Part shown: positions 27,866 to 35,503 of the stretch, in pieces
Numbering within the stretch: position 1 is the stretch's first letter
How the letters are laid out: the number at the start of each line of letters is the position of its first letter
Origin: Hymenobacter aerilatus
GTDB lineage: Bacteria > Bacteroidota > Bacteroidia > Cytophagales > Hymenobacteraceae
Reading direction: 5' to 3'
Assembly: GCF_022921095.1 (NCBI RefSeq)
Contig: NZ_CP095053.1
Location: 3,142,501-3,206,500, forward strand
DNA: 64,000 bases
Made by a program: the position numbers and the translations under genes
The notes under the pieces: model-generated
Told to the model about the DNA's origin: nothing
Database searches by the model: none
Seen by the model: the letters and a program-made list of their open reading frames with translations, nothing else

Positions 27866-29020
27866 ATGTATTCTCTGAAAACTCCAGTCCTGCTACTTAG
27901 CGCCACCTTGCTAACTGCCAGCGCCGCCTTGGCGCAGAAGAAAGCGGCTCCGGCTGCGCGCCCCGCTACTGCTCCTAGCGGTTTCGTGCTGCAAGGTGAT
28001 CTGACGGCGCCCGACGCCACCAAAATTTACCTCACCCGCTACGGTGCCACCACCACCAAAGACTCGACAGTGGTGAAAAACAACCACTTCACGTTTAAGG
28101 GTCAGGTAGGCGAGCCTACCTGGAGTGGCCTTCAGGTGCCTGCACTGAAGCGCTACGTGGGCATGTTCATCGAAAACAAACCCATGACGGTGCAGTTACC
28201 CGCCGACGCCAAAGCCGACATTGTGGTAACGGGTTCGGCCACGCAGCAGGACTACGACATCTACAACAAGCAGTGGAAGCAGATTACGCAAAAGGCCGGC
28301 ACCGTGTATGAGATGTTGGCCAAGGCTACCCCTGCCGGTGCCAAGGAAGCTGACCCTGCCACCCGCAAAGAAGCCGATGCCCGCTTTGCGGAGCTGAGCA
28401 ACGAAACCAAGCAAATCACGGAGGCCTTTGTGCAGGCGCACCCCAACTCGGCGGCGGCGGCGGCCGTGGTACAGTGGCGCTTCGTGGATTTCCCGGACGT
28501 AACGGAGGCTGAGAAGCTGTACAAGCAGCTCGGCCCCGCAGCCAAAGCCTCGCTGGCAGGCAAAAGCATCCAGAAATACATAATGGTAGACGCCAAATCG
28601 GCCGTGGGTAGCATGCCTACCTTCACCCAAGCCGACCCCAACGGTAAGATGGTGAAATTGAGTGATTTCCGCGGCAAGTATGTGTTAGTGGATTTCTGGG
28701 CCAGCTGGTGCGGCCCCTGCCGCAAGGAGAATCCTAACGTGGTAGCGCTCTACAACCAATATCGCGACAAAGGCTTTGATGTGCTGGGTGTGTCGCTGGA
28801 CAGCAAGAAGGAGGCGTGGCAAAAAGCCATTCAGGCCGACGGCCTCACCTGGACGCACGTATCGGACCTGCAAGGCTGGAAAAACCAGGTTGCCGTCGAC
28901 TACGGTATCAGCGCCGTGCCGCAAAATTTCCTGATTGATCCGCAGGGAAAAGTTATTGCGAAGAACCTGCGCGGCGAAGAGTTGCAAGCCAAGCTTGCAA
29001 CGCTGTTTGCCAATAAGTAG
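27866..29020 (+). CDS. TlpA-family thioredoxin-like protein with DUF4369 domain
   Basis: 384 residues counted from ATG 27866, chosen because it gives a signal peptide (MYSLKTPVLLLSATLL..ALAQ); a longer reading begins 51 bases earlier without one. The N-terminal half, about 33-140, resembles DUF4369 (FVLQGDLTAPDATKIYLTRY). The C-terminal 130 residues are a thioredoxin fold with the active site WASWCGPC (C282 and C285) and a cis-Pro segment, AVPQNFLID. Such proteins keep cysteines of exported proteins or small thiols reduced in the periplasm. Its position right behind the SusC/SusD genes suggests a link with the imported substrate. Confidence 0.92.
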   Translation: MYSLKTPVLLLSATLLTASAALAQKKAAPAARPATAPSGFVLQGDLTAPDATKIYLTRYGATTTKDSTVVKNNHFTFKGQVGEPTWSGLQVPALKRYVGMFIENKPMTVQLPADAKADIVVTGSATQQDYDIYNKQWKQITQKAGTVYEMLAKATPAGAKEADPATRKEADARFAELSNETKQITEAFVQAHPNSAAAAAVVQWRFVDFPDVTEAEKLYKQLGPAAKASLAGKSIQKYIMVDAKSAVGSMPTFTQADPNGKMVKLSDFRGKYVLVDFWASWCGPCRKENPNVVALYNQYRDKGFDVLGVSLDSKKEAWQKAIQADGLTWTHVSDLQGWKNQVAVDYGISAVPQNFLIDPQGKVIAKNLRGEELQAKLATLFANK

Positions 29021-29073
29021 TCCATTAGCAATCAGCCTTTGGTCCTACCCCCTTTCACCTATCCACCCTTCGC

Positions 29074-30153
29074 ATGATTTCACCCTCTCCCGCCGAGCCT
29101 GCCTGTTTGTTGTCTGACGAGCTGCGCGAAAAGTTTGCCCACCTCTGGCATTTAGTCGGCAATACGCCCATGCTGGCGCTGCACTACCGTTACCGGGGTC
29201 AGACGGGGCAGATTTTCGTGAAGTGCGAGCACTATAACCTGACGGGCAGCCTCAAGGACCGCATGGCGCTGTATATCCTGCAACAGGCTTATATCCAAGG
29301 CAAAATACGGCCCGGCGACACCATTGTGGAGGCCACTTCCGGCAACACTGGTATTGCGTTTGCCGCCATCGGGAAAGCTCTGGGGCATCCCGTTCGTATT
29401 CTGATGCCTAACTGGCTAAGTCGGGAGCGGGTAGATATTATCCGTAGTCTAGGGGCCGAGGTAACGCTGGTAAGCAAGGAGCAGGGAGGCTTTCTGGGTA
29501 GCATTCGACTGGCCGAAGAAATGGCTGCTGCCGACCACACCGTGTTCCTTACCCGTCAGTTCGAAAACCAGTACAACTGCGAAGCTCACGCCCGCACCAC
29601 CGGCCCCGAAATTGCGGCGCAACTGGCCAGCATCGGTCGGCAGCCTACGGCGTTTGTGGCAGGTGTAGGCACGGGTGGCACCGTAATGGGGGTAGGGCAT
29701 TACTTACGGCGGCAGTTTCCTGCGGTGCGCATTCATCCATTGGAGCCGGCCGAGTCGCCTACCCTCACCACGGGCTACAAAGTAGGAGCCCACCGCATCC
29801 AGGGCATCAGCGACGAATTCATTCCCGCCATTGTTCGGCTCGATCAGCTCGACGCTGTGGTGCAGGCCTCCGACGGCGACGCTATTCTACTGGCCCAAAA
29901 GCTGGCCCAGCAACTCGGGCTGGCCGTGGGCATCTCATCGGGTGCCAACGTGAGTGGAGCCATCCGCTTGGCCGCTGAGCTGGGTCCAGACGCTACGGTG
30001 GTTACTCTACTCTGCGACAGCAACAAGAAGTACCTGAGCACCGATCTGCTGCGCGAAGAACCCGTGCGCGCCAGCTATTTAGCGCCGGAAGTTGAGTTCG
30101 TGAACTACCGCCCCATCAGCCGCCTAACGGCGCCTTACGTGCACGCCGAGTAG
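29074..30153 (+). CDS. PLP-dependent cysteine synthase family protein
   Basis: This 359-residue fold-type II PLP enzyme has the Schiff-base lysine in GSLKDRM (K61), the phosphate-binding loop TSGNTG (residues 88-93) and the Gly-rich [12 protein letters not shown] later on. It resembles CysK/CysM and the related cystathionine-beta-synthase-type enzymes, which join a sulfur nucleophile to O-acetylserine or O-phosphoserine, and it has a C-terminal extension of about 40 residues. It is the last gene before a strong terminator and follows the TlpA-like gene after 53 bases, so it is probably cotranscribed with the SusC/SusD locus. Which sulfur donor it uses is unknown. Confidence 0.88.
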   Translation: MISPSPAEPACLLSDELREKFAHLWHLVGNTPMLALHYRYRGQTGQIFVKCEHYNLTGSLKDRMALYILQQAYIQGKIRPGDTIVEATSGNTGIAFAAIGKALGHPVRILMPNWLSRERVDIIRSLGAEVTLVSKEQGGFLGSIRLAEEMAAADHTVFLTRQFENQYNCEAHARTTGPEIAAQLASIGRQPTAFVAGVGTGGTVMGVGHYLRRQFPAVRIHPLEPAESPTLTTGYKVGAHRIQGISDEFIPAIVRLDQLDAVVQASDGDAILLAQKLAQQLGLAVGISSGANVSGAIRLAAELGPDATVVTLLCDSNKKYLSTDLLREEPVRASYLAPEVEFVNYRPISRLTAPYVHAE

Positions 30154-30178
30154 CAAGCGCCTACCCTGTTTCTATCAA

Positions 30179-30211
30179 CAAGCCCCGCTTCTCAACCGGA
30201 AGCGGGGCTTG
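30179..30211 (+). terminator. Rho-independent-like terminator of the SusCD locus
   Basis: A perfect 13-bp stem (CAAGCCCCGCTTC and its complement at 30199-30211) encloses a 7-base loop, starting 25 bases after the stop of the cysteine synthase-like gene. No T run longer than two follows, but stem strength and position support termination. Confidence 0.75.
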
Positions 30212-30296
30212 CTTATGTATATGACCCCTAATGCAGTAGCTATACCGCGCCGTTTCCAGTATATTCGGCTCCTACCCTACGTTGTGCTTTTACGCA

Positions 30297-30734
30297 ATGC
30301 TTACCCCCGATTCGATACCCAACGACTGCCCCCTACCCCTTGCCTTACCGACCGGCACCGAGCATGAGCTAGGTGTGCCCACATCCCCACGTCGGCTGGA
30401 CCGGGCAATAACAGCTACCGCCACTAGGTTGGTACCGTTGGTAACGCTGCTACAGGCCATTCAGCCACAAGTAGCCCAGGAATCGGTGTTTCATACGCGC
30501 CGCCTGAAAATTCAGGCCCACATGACCATAGCATTTGCAGAGCTGAAGGCAGAACGCCCGCGCCGGCGCGTGCTCACACACTCCTTCCAGACCATCACCG
30601 ACTTGGTGCGCGAAGAGACCCGCGACATCAGCAAAGACGAACTAAAGCAAGCCACCAAAGAACTGGTGCTGGCTACCCTCAAAAATGCGCCTAAGCTGAT
30701 CAGCATTGCCCACCAAGCACGGCTGCTATCTTGA
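30297..30734 (+). CDS. Hypothetical protein, helical, 145 residues
   Basis: I do not recognise a family. Starting at ATG 30297 (a TTG 15 bases earlier is possible), the protein has a Pro-rich N terminus, no signal peptide or TM segment, and predicted amphipathic helices with many charged residues in the second half (for example FAELKAERPRRRVLTHSFQTITDLVREETRDIS). Codon use resembles that of neighbouring genes. It stands alone between a terminator and the Kunitz gene. The absence of known motifs limits the call to a soluble cytoplasmic protein of unknown role. Confidence 0.6.
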   Translation: MLTPDSIPNDCPLPLALPTGTEHELGVPTSPRRLDRAITATATRLVPLVTLLQAIQPQVAQESVFHTRRLKIQAHMTIAFAELKAERPRRRVLTHSFQTITDLVREETRDISKDELKQATKELVLATLKNAPKLISIAHQARLLS

Positions 30735-30872
30735 TGCAAAGCCTTCGTTTATTTCCCACAATAAGTCCATTTTGTAGCCTAAAAAAGCTTTGTACAAAGA
30801 GTTTTTAGAAGCTGCCCTATCGATGTTCGTTGTGTGATGCAACGATTACTGACCCAGGAGAATCGTAGTGGT

Positions 30873-31148
30873 ATGAAAAAGACTCTACTACTACTCTCTG
30901 CCACAGCCCTACTATCCTCTGCTACCTGCAGCCAAAAGGATACGGATCCAGAACCCAAACCCGAAGTGGTTATTGAACCTACTCCTCTCTGTCTACTCGT
31001 GCCAGATGCGGGCATTTGCAACGCCGCTTTCGTGCGCTACTATTTCGACCAGCGGGAGAAAAAGTGTAAGCCATTCACGTGGGGTGGCTGCGGTGGGATA
31101 GTCCCCTTCAATACGCTAGAAGAGTGCAAGGCTTGCGGTTGCAAGTAG
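30873..31148 (+). CDS. Kunitz/BPTI-domain lipoprotein
   Basis: A 91-residue protein starting at ATG 30873, preceded by AGGAG nine bases upstream. A short signal peptide (MKKTLLLLSATALLSSATC) ends in a possible lipobox Cys at C19. The rest is one Kunitz domain: C40-x8-C49-x15-C65-x7-C73-x11-C85, then C88 and C90. The first three spacings are identical to those of bovine trypsin inhibitor, and RYYFDQREKKCKPFTWGGCGG matches its core. The residue after the second Cys, which sets protease preference (P1), is N50, so it is unlikely to be a trypsin-type inhibitor. It is predicted to be anchored at the cell surface or in the periplasm. Bacterial Kunitz domains are uncommon but known. Confidence 0.85.
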   Translation: MKKTLLLLSATALLSSATCSQKDTDPEPKPEVVIEPTPLCLLVPDAGICNAAFVRYYFDQREKKCKPFTWGGCGGIVPFNTLEECKACGCK

Positions 31149-31243
31149 CGCGTGCTTTTGCTGTAAGTATATATGCAAGCATATAGATCCATATAAAATC
31201 CCCAATGAAACGGCTGAACCAGAACTTATTCCAGCGTAAGTAA

Positions 31244-31271
31244 AAGGCCCGCATCAGCTGATGCAGGCCTT
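31244..31271. terminator. Hairpin AAGGCCCGCATCAG / CTGATGCAGGCCTT
   Basis: A nearly perfect stem with one C·A mismatch and almost no loop, followed by TCTGTTT on the + strand. It may terminate the Kunitz transcript. Confidence 0.55.
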
Positions 31272-31311
31272 CTGTTTATCAGTAGTGCTGTAACAACGAC
31301 ATCCTAAAAGC

Positions 31312-31346
31312 AAAAGCCCCGTCTCCAACTCGGAAACGGGGCTTTT
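31312..31346 (-). terminator. Terminator of the tRNA-Ser transcript
   Basis: The arms AAAAGCCCCGT and ACGGGGCTTTT surround TCTCC-AACTCGGAA and lie four bases beyond the 3' end of the leftward tRNA-Ser(TGA). The leftward RNA would end in a U run. Confidence 0.75.
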
Positions 31347-31349
31347 ATG

Positions 31350-31434
31350 CAGAGGAGGAGGGATTCGAACCCCCGGAGGTTTAACCCTCAACGGTTTTCA
31401 AGACCGCCGCAATCGACCACTCTGCCACTCCTCT
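31350..31434 (-). tRNA. tRNA-Ser (anticodon TGA)
   Basis: On the leftward strand an 85-base tRNA begins with AGAGGAG at 31434 and closes with CTCCTCT plus discriminator G at 31350. It has a D arm, the anticodon loop CTTGAAA (anticodon TGA, reading UCA-type serine codons), a long variable arm as required for tRNA-Ser, and the T-arm sequence GGTTCGAAT. The CCA tail is not encoded. The second tRNA-Ser lies 54 bases upstream, and both probably share one promoter. Confidence 0.96.
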
Positions 31435-31488
31435 AACTAGTTGCTGCCAGCAAAAAAGGATTCCTTCAGCAGCAATGAAGGGCCTTTG

Positions 31489-31575
31489 CAGAGAGGGGGG
31501 GATTCGAACCCCCGATACCGTTGCCGGTATAACGGATTTCGAATCCGTCGCATTCGACCACTCTGCCACCTCTCT
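31489..31575 (-). tRNA. tRNA-Ser (anticodon CGA)
   Basis: An 87-base leftward tRNA with acceptor stem AGAGAGG/CCTCTCT, anticodon stem ACGGA/TCCGT around the loop TTCGAAA (anticodon CGA, reading UCG), a long variable arm and the T-arm sequence GGTTCGAAT. The discriminator is G and CCA is not encoded. It is first in the two-gene tRNA-Ser transcript. Confidence 0.96.
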
Positions 31576-31603
31576 AAGGTCCAAACGAGTGGGTTTGGGA
31601 CGA

Positions 31604-31634
31604 CAAAAGTAGTAGGCCAGGGTAGCGTACGCAA
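31604..31634 (-). promoter_or_regulatory. Bacteroidetes-type promoter of the tRNA-Ser pair
   Basis: The leftward strand has TTG at 31634-31632, a 20-base spacer and TACTTTTG at 31611-31604. This matches the published Bacteroidetes pattern TTG-N19/20-TAnnTTTG exactly. The 5' end of tRNA-Ser(CGA) follows 29 bases later, a short leader typical of tRNA genes. Confidence 0.8.
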
Positions 31635-31711
31635 GACTACCACACGTTTTTTTCGCTTTTTTTTTACGCCGTTGGCCTACCGATGCAAATTATTTATTGA
31701 TGCTGAATTAG

Positions 31712-32719
31712 TTAGCTCGATACCGCCACTTTGCTGGTCCGGCCGGGTAGGTGCAGGCGGCGGGGCGCGGTGGCTTCTTTGCCATTGCGCAAGCGACCCG
31801 TTACAGCGTCGATGCTCACGTTCACCTCAAAGCCCAGAATTAGGGTCATGCACACAAAATCCAGCCACACCATGAGGCCGATGAGCGTGCCAATGGAGCC
31901 GTAGAAATGGTTGTAGCTATCGAAAATCTTGACGTAGAGAATGAACAGAAACGACACGAGAAAGATCAGCACCGTGGCCACCACCGCCCCCGCCGACACA
32001 AACGGCCACTTGTTGTGCACAGGTGGCACATAGTAGTAAATTAGGCAGGTAATCATCAGCGAAAGACCCGTAACGGAGCCGTACTTCACAATGGTAATTA
32101 GCTGCCCAGTAAAGGTTTCGGATACTATCTCGTTGAAAACCAACCAATCGATGATGTAGGTACCGAAGAAGATACTTGTGATGGCCACCAGTAGCAGCAC
32201 CGACAGCACCACCGTCAGCAAGGTGGCAATCACACGTTTGCGCACGTAGGTACGTCGCTTAAACGACGGATATTTTTTCTCGAACGCGTCGAGCAGGGCC
32301 ATAATGCCGTTGGAGCTGAGCACCAGCGCCGTGGCAAAACCAAACGACAGCAAGCCCCCATGCTGAATCGTCACGATGTCGTTGATGGTGCTAGCGGTAG
32401 CGGCGTACATCTCCCTGGGCATCAGGTCGCCGATGAACTGCAGAATGTCCACGTTCAGGTTGGGCACCGGAATGTACGGTATCAGCGTGAACAGGAAGAT
32501 GATGGTGGGGAAGATGGCAATGGTCAGGTTGAACGCCATGTAACTGGCGCGCTTGGTGATGCTATCCATCCTCGACTCCTGAATCATGCGGTCCATCACG
32601 TCGTACACCGACGCCCTACCCCCCGCGAAGCGCAGGCGCTTCAGCCACACCATCAGGCGGCGGTAGCTGCGGCGCTGACGGATGTCGGAGAGGTGGTATC
32701 GACGGACGGGTAGACGCAT
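31712..32719 (-). CDS. YihY/BrkB-family inner membrane protein
   Basis: The 335-residue protein (start at ATG 32719; a longer form from 32758 adds 13 residues from a repeat-like stretch) has six predicted TM helices, beginning with ASYMAFNLTIAIFPTIIFLFTLIPYI. The family motif region around the first TM (KRASYMAFNLTIAIFPTII) fits the YihY/BrkB group. The function of these proteins is not settled; older claims that they are ribonuclease BN are wrong. Leftward, with a soluble C-terminal tail. The thioesterase gene is 93 bases upstream. Confidence 0.88.
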   Translation of the reverse strand: MRLPVRRYHLSDIRQRRSYRRLMVWLKRLRFAGGRASVYDVMDRMIQESRMDSITKRASYMAFNLTIAIFPTIIFLFTLIPYIPVPNLNVDILQFIGDLMPREMYAATASTINDIVTIQHGGLLSFGFATALVLSSNGIMALLDAFEKKYPSFKRRTYVRKRVIATLLTVVLSVLLLVAITSIFFGTYIIDWLVFNEIVSETFTGQLITIVKYGSVTGLSLMITCLIYYYVPPVHNKWPFVSAGAVVATVLIFLVSFLFILYVKIFDSYNHFYGSIGTLIGLMVWLDFVCMTLILGFEVNVSIDAVTGRLRNGKEATAPRRLHLPGRTSKVAVSS

Positions 32720-32812
32720 GCGGTGAGTGGTAAGCTGGTGAGTAATGAGTTGGTGCATAACCCGGCCCAGACCGAACAGATTCCGTTCCCGACCTTGGCC
32801 CCTACCCTTCTT

Positions 32813-33307
32813 CTACTCTTTTTTCAGGAAAGCGGCTGGGGCAGGTGCCTCCGAGGCAGGTGCTTTGGGTGGTGTGAGGGGACCGGCCGTTTCGTCGTCG
32901 GTGAAGTAGGGCAGCAGTTTTTGCTGAATAGCCGCCGGGATGGGCACGGGTCGGCCGGTGCTCATATTCACGAACACCATGAGCGTATGGCCTTCGGTAA
33001 GCAGCTCTTGCGCCTCGTTGTAGATTTCGTACTCAAACAGAATGCGCGTACCCTCGGCGGGCTGGCGCAGCAGCATGCGTACGGTTAGCAGGTCGTCGTA
33101 GCGGGCGGGACGGCGGAAGCGGGTGCGTAGCTCGCCCACGGGCATCCCTACCCCCTCAGCCTCCATGGTCTTGTAGCTAATGCCTAGCTGCCGGAATGCC
33201 TCGGTGCGCGCCACCTCAAAATAGGCCGCATAGTTGCCGTGGTAGACGTACCCCATTTGGTCCGTCTCGGCGTAGCGCACGCGAATGTAGGTATCGTGAG
33301 AGTACAT
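32813..33307 (-). CDS. Acyl-CoA thioesterase, hot-dog fold (YbgC/FadM family)
   Basis: 164 residues with the 4HBT signature at the N terminus: RYAETDQMGYVYHGNYAAYFEVAR, in which the Asp of ETDQMG is the catalytic residue of the family and YHGNY lines the substrate site. It should hydrolyse the thioester of a short or medium acyl-CoA in the cytoplasm. The last 25 residues are Ala/Pro-rich and probably disordered. ATG 33307 gives the typical start. An inverted repeat precedes it. Substrate length is not predictable. Confidence 0.88.
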   Translation of the reverse strand: MYSHDTYIRVRYAETDQMGYVYHGNYAAYFEVARTEAFRQLGISYKTMEAEGVGMPVGELRTRFRRPARYDDLLTVRMLLRQPAEGTRILFEYEIYNEAQELLTEGHTLMVFVNMSTGRPVPIPAAIQQKLLPYFTDDETAGPLTPPKAPASEAPAPAAFLKKE

Positions 33308-33413
33308 GGGTTGGTGTGCTGATGATTGATGTGATAATGTGTTGATTGAAAAAGATGCTATATGTTACTATCTATTGGCACATTGACACATCAATCATCA
33401 ACACATCAACTCA
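33303..33413. repeat. Imperfect intergenic inverted repeat (TGATGATTGATGTG type)
   Basis: A left arm with TTGGTGTGCTGATGATTGATG and a right arm whose complement reads TTGATGTGTTGATGATTGATG make two arms of about 31 bases with a few mismatches, around a short AT-rich loop near 33350-33375. The element lies between the thioesterase and mltG genes, both leftward. Confidence 0.6.
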
Positions 33414-34505
33414 TTTCATAATCCCTGACCTCGTCAACGCAGCCTGATAGCGGCGGGCGTTTACTAGGTGCGCGGCCTCGTTGGTAGCAAAGGCATGGTA
33501 GCCGCTGAAGTCTTCCTTGGCGCAGAAATAGAGATAGTTGTGGTCCTCAGGGTTCAGCACGGCATCAATGCTGGCGATGCTGGGCAGGTTGATGGGACCG
33601 GGGGGTAGGCCGTTGTACTTGTAGGTGTTGTAGGGCGAATCTTTCTGCAAATGCACGTTCAGCACGCGCTTGATGCCGAAGTCGCCATTGGCGTACACCA
33701 CGGTGGGGTCGGCTTGCAGCTTCATGCCGCGCTGGAGGCGGTTGAGGTACACTCCCGCCACGCGAGGGCGCTCATCGGCGTGCTGCTGCTGCTCGGCCTC
33801 CACAATGCTGGCTAGCGTGCTCACCTGGGCGCGCGTGAGGCCCAGCTTCTGACGCTTGGCGTCGCGGGCGGGCGTCCAGAACTTCTCGTATTCCTTCTTC
33901 ATGCGCTGCATGAGGTTGTCGGCCGAGGAGTTCCAGTACAGCTCGTACGTGTTCGGGATGAACATCGTTAGAATCGTCGTGGTGTCAAACCCTAGGCTCT
34001 TGGTGTAGCTAGGGCTACTCAGCAGCGAATCGAATTGTCCCGGTCGCGCGTCGATGCTGTGGCTGAGCTTGCGGGCCAGGTCCTCCCGCAGCCGGATATT
34101 CTGGAACGTGAGCTTGAGAGGTGACTGCCGCCCAGCGCGCAAGTCCGATACCAGCTGGCGGTTGGTGTAGCCGTCTTTCAGCTCGTAGCGGCCGGGTTTC
34201 ACTAGATCAGGATACTTCATCAGCTTGGCCACGAAGGCAAACGAAAGCTTATCCACAATGGCGCCGGTGGCGTAGATGCTATCGAGCACGGCCTTATATG
34301 GCTCGCCGCGGCGGATGAGCACGTAGGTAGGCCGACCTTTGGTTTCTACGTTGGCGGTGTAGAAAATCTGGTAGAAATAGTACGAGAAGCTCACAAACAG
34401 CACGCCCGCCAGCGCCACCAAGGTACCAATGCGTTTGCGACGTTTGAGGGCCTTATCGCGGCGCTCCAGGATGCTAGGGGGAGGAGTATTAGATGGGGTA
34501 GCCAT
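33411..34505 (-). CDS. mltG: MltG, endolytic murein transglycosylase
   Basis: From ATG 34505 the 364-residue protein has one N-terminal TM helix (about 25-48), a LysM-like region and the YceG/MltG catalytic domain. The catalytic Glu lies in LASIVEAEQ (E236 in this numbering), followed by ERPRVAGVYLNRLQRGMKLQADPTV and NTYKYNGLPPGPINLPS, all standard for the family. It cleaves nascent peptidoglycan strands at the inner membrane and so sets glycan length. A longer in-frame reading to 34562 lacks family features. Confidence 0.94.
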   Translation of the reverse strand: MATPSNTPPPSILERRDKALKRRKRIGTLVALAGVLFVSFSYYFYQIFYTANVETKGRPTYVLIRRGEPYKAVLDSIYATGAIVDKLSFAFVAKLMKYPDLVKPGRYELKDGYTNRQLVSDLRAGRQSPLKLTFQNIRLREDLARKLSHSIDARPGQFDSLLSSPSYTKSLGFDTTTILTMFIPNTYELYWNSSADNLMQRMKKEYEKFWTPARDAKRQKLGLTRAQVSTLASIVEAEQQQHADERPRVAGVYLNRLQRGMKLQADPTVVYANGDFGIKRVLNVHLQKDSPYNTYKYNGLPPGPINLPSIASIDAVLNPEDHNYLYFCAKEDFSGYHAFATNEAAHLVNARRYQAALTRSGIMK

Positions 34506-34591
34506 GCGGCGGGCAACAGGTTGAGAAGGAAGATACTGTCCGACCATCCTCTTCGGCGCCACTCAGAAGGGCACACCAAGAATAGCCACCC

Positions 34592-34599
34592 CAAAAGTA
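34592..34599 (-). promoter_or_regulatory. Candidate -7 box for mltG
   Basis: The leftward strand reads TACTTTTG, a match to TAnnTTTG, leaving an 80-90 base leader before the mltG ATG at 34505. A clear -33 TTG is not visible. Confidence 0.4.
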
Positions 34600-34800
34600 C
34601 GAGTTCTGCCGCGCTAACATCCGGCGGGGGTTCGTTACCCGTAAAACTTTCGGGCCAGCTAGGATGTATTAGGAAGATATGTCCGGCTCATTACAGCTGG
34701 CATCTCAAGCAAACAAGCGCCCTATTGCTTTGTCTGCTACCTTGCTTCTACCCCATTGCGTGGGGTAGCATTCATTTCAACTCAATTCTTCTGCTTTCCT

Positions 34801-35430
34801 ATGGCTGCTACGTTGCTTCGCATTCATCCTGATAATCCACCCCAAAACCGCCTGCTGCAAGCTGTGGAAGTGCTGCGCAAAGGTGGGGTCATTATTTATC
34901 CTACGGATACCATCTACGGTCTGGGCTGCGACATTCACAACGCCAAAGCCGTGGAAAAGCTCTGCCGCATTAAAGGCATTCACCCCGAGAAGGCCAATCT
35001 GTCGTTTATATGTGCCGATTTGTCACATATTACCGATTATGCCCACGGCATCACCACGCCCATGTATAAGGTGCTGAAAAAAGCCCTACCCGGTCCGTTC
35101 ACCTTTATTTTTGAGGCTAGCCCACAGGCCCCGCGCTATGGCGGCGTAAAGCGCAAAACCGTGGGCATTCGTGTGCCCGACAACCAGATTTGCACCAGCC
35201 TGGTGCGCGAGTTGGGCAACCCCATCGTCTCTACCTCTATCCGTGACGACGATGAGCTTCTCGAATACACCACCGACCCCGATCTACTGTATGAGAAATA
35301 CCGCTCTTTGGTAGACCTCGTGATTGACGGCGGCTTCGGCAACAACGTAGCCAGTACCGTCGTCGACTGCACCAATGAGGATTTCGACATCATCCGCCAG
35401 GGCGCCGGCGACATTGAACAGTATTTGTAA
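34801..35430 (+). CDS. L-threonylcarbamoyladenylate synthase (Sua5/YciO/YrdC family)
   Basis: A 209-residue single-domain protein from ATG 34801. The YrdC signature is clear: GGVIIYPTDTIYGLGCD near residues 29-45, KRKTVGIRVPDN in the middle and PIVSTSIR later. Members make threonylcarbamoyl-AMP from Thr, bicarbonate and ATP for the t6A37 modification of tRNA. A related branch (YciO) may do other work, and the two cannot be separated with certainty here. The stop codon abuts a perfect 35-bp-arm hairpin. Confidence 0.88.
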   Translation: MAATLLRIHPDNPPQNRLLQAVEVLRKGGVIIYPTDTIYGLGCDIHNAKAVEKLCRIKGIHPEKANLSFICADLSHITDYAHGITTPMYKVLKKALPGPFTFIFEASPQAPRYGGVKRKTVGIRVPDNQICTSLVRELGNPIVSTSIRDDDELLEYTTDPDLLYEKYRSLVDLVIDGGFGNNVASTVVDCTNEDFDIIRQGAGDIEQYL

Positions 35431-35503
35431 GCTGATGAGTTAGAAAAAAGGCGTGTCATCCTTCGCTGCGAAGGATGACACGCCTTTTTTCTAACTCATC
35501 AGC
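35431..35503. terminator. Perfect 35-bp-arm hairpin exactly between two convergent stop codons
   Basis: Arms 35431-35465 and 35469-35503 are perfect inverted copies with a CTG loop. The left end follows the TAA of the Sua5 gene with no spacer, and the right end touches the stop codon of the leftward acyltransferase gene. The inner part contains GTGTCATCC/GGATGACAC, the core of repeat family B, and A6/T6 runs on both sides allow termination in either direction. Confidence 0.9.

Noticed and set aside
31170-31185. TATATGCAAGCATATA palindrome downstream of the Kunitz gene
   Set aside because: The stem is only 7 bp and AT-rich; it could be an operator but nothing else supports this.
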